NCBI RefSeq assembly: GCF_000722695.1
Contig: NZ_JPFU01000009.1
Location: forward strand, 1 to 64,000
Source: Streptococcus mitis
Lineage (GTDB): Bacteria > Bacillota > Bacilli > Lactobacillales > Streptococcaceae
Direction: 5' to 3'
Length of the DNA stretch: 64,000 nucleotides
The notes under the pieces were generated by a model. That model saw only the letters and a program-made list of their open reading frames with translations. It searched no databases and had not been told where the DNA came from. The position numbers and the translations under genes are program-made. Shown piece after piece: positions 1-8,625 of this stretch. The first letter of the stretch is position 1. Each line of letters starts with the position of its first letter.

Positions 1-1
1 T

Positions 2-229
2 GATGCTATGGAAGTGTTAAAAGAACAAAATCTCTCTCTTTCATCAGCACTCAGATTATTTTTAAAGAATGTTGTCGTAACAAATGAAGTAGATTTACTA
101 AGTGAAGAGGAATTAGAGAAGGAGTATTTGTTTAGACAATTACAAGCAGAAGTTCAAGAAAGTTATGCCAAGATTGAGGCTGGAAATTACTTGACAGATG
201 AGGATGTCGTGACACGCTATGGATTATAA
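2..229 (+). CDS. RelB/DinJ-type antitoxin, 5' end outside the window
   Basis: This is the C-terminal part of a small antitoxin of the RelB/DinJ type, which would bind and neutralise the toxin encoded just downstream and repress their shared promoter. The reading frame is open to the left window edge. The visible part begins with the 'LSLSSALRLFLKN' stretch typical of the ribbon-helix-helix end of DinJ-like proteins, followed by an acidic C-terminal arm that would wrap the toxin. The ATG at 8 is probably internal, because the usual family N-terminus (about 20 residues more) is missing. The stop overlaps the next gene's start by 11 bases, as is common for toxin-antitoxin operons. The family call comes from pattern recognition only. 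Confidence 0.7.
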   Translation, partial: DAMEVLKEQNLSLSSALRLFLKNVVVTNEVDLLSEEELEKEYLFRQLQAEVQESYAKIEAGNYLTDEDVVTRYGL

Positions 230-569
230 AAAATATAGGATTTTGTATTCCCCTAGAGTGATTGATAGTCTGGATAAAATATATCAGTATATAGCAGAGG
301 AAATTGGTTCTGTAGAGGCTGCGAGACGAAAAGTAGCGAATATTAGAAAAGATATTAATCGGCTGGAAATTTTCCCCCAAGCTGGATTCGATGCCGATGA
401 AAAATTTGGGAAGAGATTAGATCCTCACTACCAAACGAGAGGATTGACCTTGAGTAAGGATTACATCGTATTCTATACAATTGTTGATGATACTGTCAGG
501 CTTGCTTATCTACTCCCTTCAAAAAGTGATTACATGAAATTATTTAAGACCGAGTCAAGATATGACTGA
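219..569 (+). CDS. RelE/ParE-superfamily toxin
   Basis: A 116-residue basic protein with the RelE/ParE toxin layout: an N-terminal strand ('YRILYSPRVIDSLDKIYQYI'), two helices with a conserved 'A...V..I...I..L..FP..G' pattern, and a C-terminal beta region ending in a 'YIVFYTIVDDTVRLAYLL'-like strand pair. Family members either cleave mRNA at the ribosome (RelE) or poison DNA gyrase (ParE), and the sequence alone does not decide which. The start ATG lies inside the antitoxin gene, so the two are translationally coupled. Length is near the upper end for the family. No truncation or frameshift is visible, so the toxin looks intact. Confidence 0.75.
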   Translation: MDYKKYRILYSPRVIDSLDKIYQYIAEEIGSVEAARRKVANIRKDINRLEIFPQAGFDADEKFGKRLDPHYQTRGLTLSKDYIVFYTIVDDTVRLAYLLPSKSDYMKLFKTESRYD

Positions 570-604
570 CTTAGAATCTAGATGAGTTATATTTAGTGAC
601 GAAT

Positions 605-640
605 AAAAATCCTAGTTTGGCATTGCCAAACTAGGATTTT
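605..640. terminator. Bidirectional intrinsic terminator
   Basis: A near-perfect inverted repeat of about 17 bases per arm (AAATCCTAGTTTGG and its complement) with A/T runs on both sides lies between the convergent toxin gene and the RpiR regulator. It overlaps the regulator's stop codon at 631-633 and can end transcription in both directions. Confidence 0.85.
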
Positions 641-1482
641 CTAATTCTTCTTTGTCTTCGATAGCCGTTGAGTTTTTTATTTTCCCAGTAGCTATTGAAT
701 ATTCTCTCTTTATTTTCTCGATTGATTTCTAAAAAGTAAGCATAAATTAAATCAATCCAAAAAAGCATTGGAAGTTGAGAGGAGATACGCTGAATATAGG
801 ATGATTGATTGTGACTAGCAACTAGTACAGTTTCAGTATACAGTTGGTTTTCTTTGTTTGGTACACTGGTAAAGAGAACTGTTTTTGCTCCCATTTCTTT
901 AGCATCTAACAAGCTGTCCAGAATAGATTGAGTAGATCCAGATAGTGAAAAGCCTAGAACCAAGCAATTGTCATCCATGATACTAGTAGTCCAAGCAAAG
1001 CCATCTTGATCGGTTATGGCTTCACAGACAACTCCTAAACGCATAAAGCGTAATTTCATCTCACGAGCGACAAGGCCAGAGCTTCCAGTGCCAAAAAAAT
1101 AGACTCTTTCAGCATCTTCTATCATATTAGCTATTCGTTCTATTTGATTTTCATTAATTAATTCTTGAGTTTGTTCTCGCATATTGCTATAGCTTCTGAG
1201 AACACCTTGGATAAGAGGATTATGGGTCGATAGCTGAAGATTTTGGTTATCAATTTGATGTTGGTATTGGAAAATAAATTCTCTATAGCCAGTAAAACCA
1301 CACTTTTTAGCAAAACGGGTTAGAGCCGCCTGGGAAATATGAAGTTTCTGAGCAACGTTTTGTGATGATAAATCATCCTGTATCGTATCGACCTGTAAGA
1401 AATAGCGAGCAATTTCTTGCTCTAATTCAGTTAATTCATCAAAGTGGAGATCAATAATAGAGGGAATATCTTGATTGTTCAT
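631..1482 (-). CDS. RpiR-family transcriptional regulator (HTH plus SIS domain)
   Basis: A 283-residue regulator. Residues about 1-80 form the RpiR-type helix-turn-helix ('SSQNVAQKLHISQAALTRFAKKCGF'). Residues about 105-240 form a SIS sugar-phosphate-binding domain, with the typical 'VYFFGTGSSGLVAREM' nucleotide/sugar loop and 'SLSGSTQSIL' motif. RpiR regulators usually sense a phosphosugar and control amino-sugar or sialic-acid catabolism. In pneumococci a similar gene sits at the end of the sialic-acid cluster next to pbp2b (from memory). Here its left neighbour is a toxin-antitoxin pair, so the target operon is not visible. Length and domains look complete. Confidence 0.85.
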   Translation of the reverse strand: MNNQDIPSIIDLHFDELTELEQEIARYFLQVDTIQDDLSSQNVAQKLHISQAALTRFAKKCGFTGYREFIFQYQHQIDNQNLQLSTHNPLIQGVLRSYSNMREQTQELINENQIERIANMIEDAERVYFFGTGSSGLVAREMKLRFMRLGVVCEAITDQDGFAWTTSIMDDNCLVLGFSLSGSTQSILDSLLDAKEMGAKTVLFTSVPNKENQLYTETVLVASHNQSSYIQRISSQLPMLFWIDLIYAYFLEINRENKERIFNSYWENKKLNGYRRQRRIRKS

Positions 1483-1642
1483 GGGATTCCTTTGTATGAT
1501 TTATATTAAATTGAAAGTCAAAAATTTTCTATTGTTTGATATTATTATACCATATAAAATAATGATAATTAAATAAAAAAGAAAAGCTCTTTTAAAAATC
1601 AAATAAAGTGTTCCCATTTTCCATAATTTTCTTCTCAATTTG

Positions 1643-1651
1643 TGGTACAAT
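1643..1651 (+). promoter_or_regulatory. Extended -10 promoter candidate for pbp2b-recR
   Basis: TGG followed directly by TACAAT matches an extended -10 element about 40 bases before the pbp2b start. No good -35 is seen, which is usual for streptococcal extended -10 promoters. Confidence 0.5.
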
Positions 1652-1689
1652 GAAGAATGAGACTTTAAATAGAAATGAGACTGACTTGT

Positions 1690-3732
1690 ATGAGAAAATT
1701 TGATAGCCATTCGATTCCGATTCGGCTTAATTTATTGTTTTCAATTGTTATTTTGCTCTTTATGACCATCATTGGTCGCCTGCTTTACATGCAGGTTTTG
1801 AACGAAGATTTTTATGAGACAAAACTAGCATCGGCAAGTAAAACAAAGGTGACAACTAGTTCGGCTCGTGGACAAATCTACGATGCAACAGGGAAACCTC
1901 TCGTCGAAAACACCATCAAGCAAGTTGTATCTTTTACAAGGAACAACAAGATGACGGCTGCAGATTTAAAAGAAACAGCCAAGAAGTTGCTAGCCTATGT
2001 GGGAGTTTCTTCTCCAACATTGACTGATCGACAGTTAGCAGACTATTACCTAGCAGATCAAGATGTTTATAAGAAGGCAGTGGAAAGTTTACCACGTGAG
2101 AAACGCCTTGATTCTGATGGGAATCAATTATCTGAGTCTGAGCTTTACAATAACACAGTAGAAAGCATAGATCCAAGTCAATTTACCTACTCGGATGACG
2201 AAAAGAAAGAAATTTACCTCTTTAGCCAACTCAATGCAGTAGAAAATTTTGCGACAGGAACCGTTGCGACAGATTCCTTGACAGATACACAGATTGCCTT
2301 GATAGCTTCGGCCTCTAAGAATTTACCTGGTATCAGTATTTCGACTTCGTGGGATCGAAAGGTTCTAGATACCTCACTTTCGTCTATAGTAGGAAGTGTA
2401 TCTAGTGAAAAAGCTGGTCTACCAGCTGAAGAAGCAGATGCTTATATCAAAAAGGGTTATTCTCTAAACGACCGTGTTGGAACCTCTTATCTAGAAAAAC
2501 AATATGAAGAAACCTTGCAAGGGAAACGCTCGGTGAAAGAAATCCATCTAGACAAGTATGGCAATATGGAAAGTGTCGAAAATGTCGAAGATGGTACCAA
2601 AGGGAACAATATTAAACTGACCATCGATTTGGCCTTCCAAGATAGCGTGGACAATCTGCTTAAGAGTTATTTCAATTCCGAACTGGGAAATGGAGGAGCC
2701 AGATATTCTGAAGGTGTTTATGCAGTTGCTTTGAACCCAAAAACAGGTGCAGTTTTGTCTATGTCAGGGCTAAAACATGACTTGAAAACGGGAGATTTAA
2801 CGCCTGATTCCTTGGGAACAGTGACCAATGTCTTTGTCCCAGGTTCGGTTGTCAAGGCCGCAACCATCAGCTCTGGTTGGGAGAATGGAGTCTTGTCAGG
2901 GAACCAGACCTTGACAGACCAACCGATTGTCTTCCAAGGTTCAGCTCCGATTAATTCTTGGTACACTCAGGCCTACGGTTCATTTCCGATTACAGCTGTA
3001 GAAGCCTTGGAGTATTCATCTAATACCTACATGGTTCAAACGGCTTTGGGCATCATGGGTCAGACCTATCAACCCAATATGTTTGTTTTAACTAACAATT
3101 TAGAATCCGCTATGGGGAAACTTCGTTCGACATTTGCTGAATATGGTCTTGGAGCCTCAACAGGCATTGACCTTCCAGATGAGTCAACTGGTTTTATACC
3201 AAAAGAGTATAATTTTGCTAATTACATTACCAATGCATTTGGTCAGTTTGATAACTACACCCCAATGCAATTGGCCCAGTACGTTGGAACTATTGCCAAC
3301 AACGGTGTTCGGATTGCACCTCACATTGTCGAGGGGATTTATGGAAACAACGAACAAGGTGGTTTAGGAAACTTAATCCAATATGTTGAAACCAAGGAAA
3401 TGAATAAAATTAATATTTCTGAGTCTGATGTTTCCATCCTCCAACAAGGATTTTATCAAGTTTCACATGGTGGGAGTACTCTGACGACAGGTCGTGCCTT
3501 TTCCAATGGTGCAGCTGTATCCATTAGTGGGAAAACAGGTACCGCCGAAAGTTATGTTGCGGGAGGTCAAAAAGCCGACAACACCAACGCCGTGGCCTAT
3601 GCCCCATCAGATAATCCTCAAATCGCTGTAGCTGTTGTCTTTCCACATAACACCAATCTTACAAATGGTGTCGGACCTTCCATTGCGCGCGACATTATCA
3701 ACCTCTATAACCAATATCATCCAATGAATTAG
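1690..3732 (+). CDS. pbp2b: Penicillin-binding protein 2B (class B transpeptidase)
   Basis: A monofunctional transpeptidase that cross-links peptidoglycan during peripheral elongation, acting outside the membrane behind one N-terminal anchor (residues about 15-35). Starting at the second ATG (MRKF) gives 680 residues, the length of pneumococcal PBP2b. In this numbering the active-site motifs fall at S386-V-V-K, S443-S-N and K615-T-G. The threonine after SSN (446), often changed to alanine in penicillin-resistant strains, is unchanged. Many other positions differ from the pneumococcal R6 sequence as I remember it, especially in the N-terminal dimerisation domain (residues about 40-200). This fits S. 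mitis or a mosaic allele. recR follows after 10 bases. Confidence 0.95.
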   Translation: MRKFDSHSIPIRLNLLFSIVILLFMTIIGRLLYMQVLNEDFYETKLASASKTKVTTSSARGQIYDATGKPLVENTIKQVVSFTRNNKMTAADLKETAKKLLAYVGVSSPTLTDRQLADYYLADQDVYKKAVESLPREKRLDSDGNQLSESELYNNTVESIDPSQFTYSDDEKKEIYLFSQLNAVENFATGTVATDSLTDTQIALIASASKNLPGISISTSWDRKVLDTSLSSIVGSVSSEKAGLPAEEADAYIKKGYSLNDRVGTSYLEKQYEETLQGKRSVKEIHLDKYGNMESVENVEDGTKGNNIKLTIDLAFQDSVDNLLKSYFNSELGNGGARYSEGVYAVALNPKTGAVLSMSGLKHDLKTGDLTPDSLGTVTNVFVPGSVVKAATISSGWENGVLSGNQTLTDQPIVFQGSAPINSWYTQAYGSFPITAVEALEYSSNTYMVQTALGIMGQTYQPNMFVLTNNLESAMGKLRSTFAEYGLGASTGIDLPDESTGFIPKEYNFANYITNAFGQFDNYTPMQLAQYVGTIANNGVRIAPHIVEGIYGNNEQGGLGNLIQYVETKEMNKINISESDVSILQQGFYQVSHGGSTLTTGRAFSNGAAVSISGKTGTAESYVAGGQKADNTNAVAYAPSDNPQIAVAVVFPHNTNLTNGVGPSIARDIINLYNQYHPMN

Positions 3733-3742
3733 AAAGGAATAT

Positions 3743-4339
3743 ATGCTTTATCCAACACCTATTGCCAAGCTAATTGATAGTTATTCCAAGTTACCGGGTA
3801 TCGGGATTAAGACGGCTACCCGTCTGGCCTTCTATACTATTGGAATGTCTGATGACGATGTCAATGAATTTGCCAAAAATCTCCTTTCTGCGAAGAGAGA
3901 GCTGACCTACTGTTCCATCTGCGGTCGCCTGACTGATGACGATCCTTGCTCTATCTGTACTGATCCGACTCGTGACCAGACAACGATTTTAGTTCTCGAG
4001 GATAGTCGTGATGTGGCAGCTATGGAGAACATCCAAGAATACCATGGACTCTATCATGTCCTGCATGGCCTCATTTCCCCCATGAATGGCATCAGTCCAG
4101 ATGATATCAATCTCAAGAGCCTTATGACTCGTCTGATGGATAGCGAGGTTTCAGAAGTGATTGTGGCCACAAATGCTACGGCAGATGGGGAAGCGACTTC
4201 CATGTATCTTTCACGCTTGCTCAAGCCAGCTGGGATCAAGGTTACGCGCCTGGCGAGAGGTCTCGCTGTGGGTGCGGATATCGAGTATGCGGACGAAGTC
4301 ACACTCTTACGAGCCATTGAAAATCGAACAGAGTTGTAA
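3743..4339 (+). CDS. recR: Recombination protein RecR
   Basis: A 198-residue RecR that works with RecF and RecO to load RecA at gaps. Visible parts: an N-terminal helix-hairpin-helix ('[14 protein letters not shown]', residues 17-30), a C4 zinc finger with cysteines at 57, 60, 69 and 72, a Toprim domain (about residues 80-175, '[15 protein letters not shown]' and '[15 protein letters not shown]'), and the C-terminal '[14 protein letters not shown]' Walker-like segment. Length is standard. It is probably cotranscribed with pbp2b and ends at an intrinsic terminator. Confidence 0.97.
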   Translation: MLYPTPIAKLIDSYSKLPGIGIKTATRLAFYTIGMSDDDVNEFAKNLLSAKRELTYCSICGRLTDDDPCSICTDPTRDQTTILVLEDSRDVAAMENIQEYHGLYHVLHGLISPMNGISPDDINLKSLMTRLMDSEVSEVIVATNATADGEATSMYLSRLLKPAGIKVTRLARGLAVGADIEYADEVTLLRAIENRTEL

Positions 4340-4385
4340 GCAGAGACAAATTAACGAACTCAATTCATTTATATAAAAAATCAAG

Positions 4386-4418
4386 GAGGCTGAAAATCGT
4401 TCCTATCGGCCTCTTTTT
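4386..4418 (+). terminator. Intrinsic terminator after recR
   Basis: An 8-bp stem (GAGGCTGA with TCGGCCTC, one G-U pair) is followed by TTTTT. Confidence 0.8.
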
Positions 4419-4516
4419 GTATAGTGTGATGAGTAGAATCAGGTTCAAGTTTCAAAAAAAGAAGCAAATATGATATACTAAAGAACGAGTATTCTAGTAG
4501 AATTGGAACAAGTAAT

Positions 4517-5560
4517 ATGAAACAAACGATTATTCTTTTATATGGTGGGCGTAGTGCAGAGCGTGAAGTCTCTGTTCTTTCAGCTGAGAGTGTCATGCGT
4601 GCGGTCAACTACGATCGTTTCACAGTCAAGACTTTCTTTATCAGCCAGTCAGGTGACTTTATTAAAACGCAAGAATTTAGCCAGACTCCTGGTCAAGAGG
4701 ACCGTCTCATGACCAATGAAACTATTGATTGGGATAAGAAAGTTGCTCCAAGTGCTATCTATGAAGAAGGGGCAGTGATCTTTCCAGTCCTTCACGGTCC
4801 GATGGGAGAGGATGGCTCTGTTCAAGGATTCTTGGAAGTTTTGAAAATGCCTTACGTTGGTTGCAACATCTTGTCATCTAGCCTTGCCATGGACAAAATC
4901 ACCACCAAGCGTGTGTTGGAATCTGCTGGTATTGCCCAAGTTCCTTATGTGGCCATCGTTGAAGGGGATGATGTGATTGCTAAAATCGCTGAAGTGGAAG
5001 AAAAATTGACTTATCCAGTTTTCACAAAACCATCAAACATGGGTTCTAGTGTCGGTATTTCTAAGTCTGAAAATCAAGAGGAACTTCGCCAAGCTTTGGA
5101 ACTTGCCTTCCGATATGACAGTCGTGTCTTGATTGAGCAAGGGGTGAATGCCCGTGAAATCGAGGTTGGTCTCTTGGGTAACTATGATGTCAAGAGCACG
5201 TTGCCAGGAGAAGTTGTCAAGGATGTTGCCTTCTACGACTATGATGCCAAGTATATTGATAACAAGATTACTATGGACATCCCAGCCAAAATCAGTGATG
5301 ATGTGGTAGCTGTCATGCGTCAAAATGCAGAAACAGCCTTCCGTGCCATTGGTGGCCTCGGTCTCTCTCGTTGCGATTTCTTCTATACAGACAAGGGAGA
5401 GATTTTCCTAAACGAGCTTAATACCATGCCAGGTTTCACCCAGTGGTCTATGTACCCACTACTTTGGGACAATATGGGAATCAGCTATCCAGAACTAATC
5501 GAGCGTTTGGTTGACCTTGCTCAGGAAAGCTTTGACAAGCGCGAAGCGCATTTGCTATAA
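4517..5560 (+). CDS. ddl: D-alanine--D-alanine ligase
   Basis: A 347-residue ATP-grasp enzyme making the D-Ala-D-Ala dipeptide that MurF adds to the UDP-MurNAc tripeptide. Signature parts: the N-terminal '[13 protein letters not shown]' (residues 6-18), '[15 protein letters not shown]', '[13 protein letters not shown]', and the Mg/ATP region '[21 protein letters not shown]' near residue 300. The ATG chosen has only a weak ribosome site (GGAACAAG), but no better start exists and the length matches the family. A candidate -10 (TATACT within 4470-4480) lies upstream. It pairs functionally with murF directly downstream and with pbp2b upstream. Confidence 0.97.
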   Translation: MKQTIILLYGGRSAEREVSVLSAESVMRAVNYDRFTVKTFFISQSGDFIKTQEFSQTPGQEDRLMTNETIDWDKKVAPSAIYEEGAVIFPVLHGPMGEDGSVQGFLEVLKMPYVGCNILSSSLAMDKITTKRVLESAGIAQVPYVAIVEGDDVIAKIAEVEEKLTYPVFTKPSNMGSSVGISKSENQEELRQALELAFRYDSRVLIEQGVNAREIEVGLLGNYDVKSTLPGEVVKDVAFYDYDAKYIDNKITMDIPAKISDDVVAVMRQNAETAFRAIGGLGLSRCDFFYTDKGEIFLNELNTMPGFTQWSMYPLLWDNMGISYPELIERLVDLAQESFDKREAHLL

Positions 5561-5572
5561 AAATGAAAGAGA

Positions 5573-5632
5573 GGGTAGGAGCCAGAACCATCACTGCAAG
5601 GTGACTAGAGTTCTCGAGCTTCGACCCTTTTT
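5573..5632 (+). terminator. Nested hairpin (terminator/attenuator) between ddl and murF
   Basis: An outer stem pairs GGGTAGGAGC (5573-5582) with GCTTCGACCC (5618-5627) with one mismatch. Inside it AGAAC pairs with GTTCT and TCAC pairs with GTGA. A TTTTT run follows. The shape is an unusually long nested hairpin ending as an intrinsic terminator, 12 bases before the murF ribosome site, so it could reduce read-through from ddl into murF. Confidence 0.6.
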
Positions 5633-5644
5633 AAAGGAGTAGAA

Positions 5645-7018
5645 ATGAAATTAACTATCCACGAAGTTGCCCAAGCTGTTGGAGCTAAAAATGATATCAG
5701 CATTTTTGAGGATACCCAGTTAGAGAAAGCTGAGTTTGACAGTCGTTTGATTGCGACAGGAGATCTATTTGTCCCCCTCAAGGGTGCGCGTGATGGCCAT
5801 GACTTTATCGAAACAGCCTTTGAAAATGGTGCTGCTGTAACCCTGTCTGAGAAAGAAATCGCAAATCATCCTTATATTTTAGTAGATGATGTTTTGATTG
5901 CCTTTCAAACTCTAGCAGCCTACTATCTTGAGAAAACGGCTGTTGATGTCTTTGCAGTTACAGGTTCAAATGGCAAGACAACGACTAAGGATATGTTGGC
6001 GCACTTGCTATCGACAACCTACAAGACCTACAAAACACAAGGAAACTACAATAATGAGATTGGTCTTCCCTACACAGTTCTCCATATGCCTGAAGGAACA
6101 GAAAAGTTAGTCTTGGAGATGGGGCAGGACCACTTGGGAGATATTCATCTCTTGTCTGAGTTGGCTCATCCAAAAACAGCCATTGTGACCCTGGTTGGAG
6201 AGGCTCATTTGGCCTTTTTCAAAGACCGTTCAGAGATTGCTAAAGGAAAAATGCAAATTGCAGACGGGATGTCTTCGAATTCCTTGCTCTTGGCACCAGC
6301 CGACTCCATTGTAGAGGCCTACTTGCCAACGGATAAAAAGGTGGTCCGTTTTGGGCAAGGAGCAGAGCTGGAAATTACAGACTTGGTTGAGCGTAAGGAT
6401 AGTCTGACCTTTAAGGCTAATTTTTTGGGACAAGTTCTCGATTTGCCAGTGACTGGTAAGTACAATGCCACCAATGCTATGATTGCATCCTATGTTGCCC
6501 TACAAGAAGGAGTTTCAGAGGAGCAAATTCGTTTGGCCTTCCAACATCTTGAATTGACGCGTAATCGTACTGAGTGGAAGAAAGCAGCCAATGGAGCAGA
6601 TATTCTGTCTGACGTATACAATGCCAATCCAACTGCTATGAAGTTGATTTTAGAGACTTTCTCTGCCATTCCAGCCAATGAAGGTGGCAAGAAAATTGCG
6701 GTTTTAGCGGACATGAAGGAACTCGGTGACCAGTCTGTTCAGCTTCATAATCAGATGATCTTGAGCCTTTCGCCAGATGTGCTGGATACCGTTATTTTTT
6801 ATGGAGAAGATATCGCAGAATTGGCTCAACTCGCCAGTCAAATGTTCCCAATCGGCCACGTTTACTACTTCAAAAAAACAGCCGACGAGGACCAATTTGA
6901 GGCTATGACTAAGCAGGTCAAGGAAAGCCTTGGAGTCCATGACCAAATCCTACTAAAAGGATCCAACTCTATGAATTTAGCCAAGTTGGTAGAAAGTTTA
7001 GAACATGAAGACAAGTGA
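5645..7018 (+). CDS. murF: UDP-MurNAc-tripeptide--D-alanyl-D-alanine ligase
   Basis: A 457-residue cytoplasmic Mur ligase that adds D-Ala-D-Ala to the peptidoglycan precursor, using the product of ddl directly upstream. Domain order: N-terminal UDP-binding domain (about residues 1-95), central ATPase with P-loop 'VTGSNGKTTTKDML' (about residue 105), then 'QGNYNNEIGLP', and a C-terminal domain with 'DVYNANPTAM'. The start has a clear AAAGGAG ribosome site. The end overlaps the Nudix gene by 14 bases, suggesting translational coupling. Confidence 0.97.
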   Translation: MKLTIHEVAQAVGAKNDISIFEDTQLEKAEFDSRLIATGDLFVPLKGARDGHDFIETAFENGAAVTLSEKEIANHPYILVDDVLIAFQTLAAYYLEKTAVDVFAVTGSNGKTTTKDMLAHLLSTTYKTYKTQGNYNNEIGLPYTVLHMPEGTEKLVLEMGQDHLGDIHLLSELAHPKTAIVTLVGEAHLAFFKDRSEIAKGKMQIADGMSSNSLLLAPADSIVEAYLPTDKKVVRFGQGAELEITDLVERKDSLTFKANFLGQVLDLPVTGKYNATNAMIASYVALQEGVSEEQIRLAFQHLELTRNRTEWKKAANGADILSDVYNANPTAMKLILETFSAIPANEGGKKIAVLADMKELGDQSVQLHNQMILSLSPDVLDTVIFYGEDIAELAQLASQMFPIGHVYYFKKTADEDQFEAMTKQVKESLGVHDQILLKGSNSMNLAKLVESLEHEDK

Positions 7019-7616
7019 TTTTGTCAAGTATTTGCAAAGAATGATTGCCATTACAGATACTGGCTTAACCTTTACAAAGGATCCTTTTGACCGTGAGCGT
7101 TATGAGGACTTGCGGGTCCTTTTATCTGAAATGCTGAATCAGGGATTAGATATAGATTCAGAAGAAGTGGCAGAAGTTATGAAACCAACTTCCGCTTATG
7201 CAACTCCTCTGATGGACGTCCGTGCTTGGATTGTTGAGGACGAAAAGATTTGTCTGGTTAGGGGACAAGGGGAAGATAGTTGGGCTTTGCCAGGTGGCTT
7301 TGGTGAGGTTGGCTATTCTCCAACTGAAAATATTCTCAAGGAAATTGAAGAAGAAACTGGCTCTGAAGCTAAAGTTGAAAGACTGCTAGCTGTTTTTGAT
7401 ACCAATCGTTTCCAACTACAGAGCAAACAATATGCAAAGTTTGTTTTTGAATGTAAGCTTCTTGATGGACAATTCCAAGAAAATCAAGAAATCGCTGATC
7501 TTCAATTTTTTGCCATTGATCAACTGCCAGCCTTATCTGAAAAACGCATTACCAAGGAGCAAATAGAGATTCTTTGGCAGGTTTATCAAGGTCAGAGGGA
7601 GCAATATCTTGACTAA
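7005..7616 (+). CDS. Nudix hydrolase with N-terminal Nudix_N-type domain
   Basis: A 203-residue Nudix protein. The catalytic box reads GGFGEVGYSPTENIL then KEIEEETG (about residues 96-120), with lysine in the usual arginine position and tyrosine in place of the first glutamate. This variant is seen in the subgroup that carries an extra N-terminal domain (residues 1-60 here) and hydrolyses ADP-sugars or related nucleotides. The substrate cannot be read from the sequence. The start lies inside murF. In pneumococci this gene is annotated mutT-like (from memory), but true 8-oxo-dGTPase activity is doubtful given the altered box. Confidence 0.85.
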   Translation: MKTSDFVKYLQRMIAITDTGLTFTKDPFDRERYEDLRVLLSEMLNQGLDIDSEEVAEVMKPTSAYATPLMDVRAWIVEDEKICLVRGQGEDSWALPGGFGEVGYSPTENILKEIEEETGSEAKVERLLAVFDTNRFQLQSKQYAKFVFECKLLDGQFQENQEIADLQFFAIDQLPALSEKRITKEQIEILWQVYQGQREQYLD

Positions 7617-7706
7617 GAAGATGATTATCGTATTTCTAAATCCATTTTTGACAAATAGCATGGTATAATAATATGCAGGAAAATTTTGAATCATGAGGAA
7701 GACTAG

Positions 7707-8411
7707 ATGAATTTATGGGACATTTTCTTTACGACTCAGGCAACAGAGCCACCTAAGTTTGATCTTTTTTGGTATGTTAGCCTCTTTACTCTCTTAGCCT
7801 TAACTTTTTATACAGCCTATCGCTATCGTGAAAAGAAGGTTTACCAACGATTTTTCCAAATCTTGCAAGCTGTTCAGTTGATCCTACTTTATGGCTGGTA
7901 TTGGGTTAATCATATGCCACTATCAGAAAGCTTACCCTTTTACCATTGCCGTATGGCTATGTTTGTGGTGCTCTTGCTTCCTGGTCAGTCCAAATATAGG
8001 CAGTATTTTGCATTATTGGGAACATTTGGGACATTAGCAGCCTTTGTTTATCCAGTGCCAGATGCCTATCCATTCCCCCATATTGCGATTTTATCCTTTA
8101 TCTTTGGGCACTTAGCTCTCTTGGGAAACTCACTCGTTTATCTCTTGAGACAGTATGATGCAAAAATGCTAGATGTGAAGGGAATTTTTCTCATGACCTT
8201 TGCCCTAAATGCCTTGATTTTTGTGGTCAATTTGGTAACAGGTGGAGATTACGGATTCTTGACAAAACCGCCATTGGTTGGGGATCATGGCTTAGTAGCT
8301 AATTATTTGATCGTGTCAGTAGCCTTGTCTGCCGCGATTACCTTGACAAAGAAAATCTTGGAACTATTTTTAGCACAAGAAGCAGAAAAAATGATTGCAA
8401 AGAAAGCTTAG
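7707..8411 (+). CDS. YwaF/TIGR02206-family integral membrane protein
   Basis: A 234-residue protein with about six or seven hydrophobic segments and the family's conserved 'LPFYHCRMAMF' motif and 'GDHGLVANYL' near the C-terminus. It resembles the TIGR02206 (YwaF-like) membrane family, whose function is unknown. It stands alone between the murF-nudix pair and the ftsA operon, with its own terminator. No catalytic motif or signal peptide beyond the membrane segments is seen. Confidence 0.7.
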   Translation: MNLWDIFFTTQATEPPKFDLFWYVSLFTLLALTFYTAYRYREKKVYQRFFQILQAVQLILLYGWYWVNHMPLSESLPFYHCRMAMFVVLLLPGQSKYRQYFALLGTFGTLAAFVYPVPDAYPFPHIAILSFIFGHLALLGNSLVYLLRQYDAKMLDVKGIFLMTFALNALIFVVNLVTGGDYGFLTKPPLVGDHGLVANYLIVSVALSAAITLTKKILELFLAQEAEKMIAKKA

Positions 8412-8428
8412 AAATGAGCTTTCTTTTT
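8399..8428 (+). terminator. Intrinsic terminator after the YwaF-like gene
   Basis: AAAGAAAGCT pairs with AGCTTTCTTT and is followed by further T residues. It overlaps the 3' end of the gene. Confidence 0.85.
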
Positions 8429-8537
8429 TCATAAATCTGATTTTTTATAATTTGTTTGGAAAATAAAAAGCTGATGAGCAAAAGTGAAAAAATAGCAAGT
8501 AAATTTAGGAAAAAACTAAGCACGATTGGATTTTTTG

Positions 8538-8546
8538 TGTTATAAT
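8538..8546 (+). promoter_or_regulatory. Extended -10 promoter for the ftsA-ftsZ operon
   Basis: TGT directly followed by a consensus TATAAT, about 80 bases before ftsA. No convincing -35 is present at the right spacing. Confidence 0.6.
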
Positions 8547-8625
8547 ATTTTGTGAATAGCTATGCCCTATTTTAGCTATATTGAATAGAAGTTAGAAACT
8601 TGGAAGATAGAGAGGATGCGATGTA

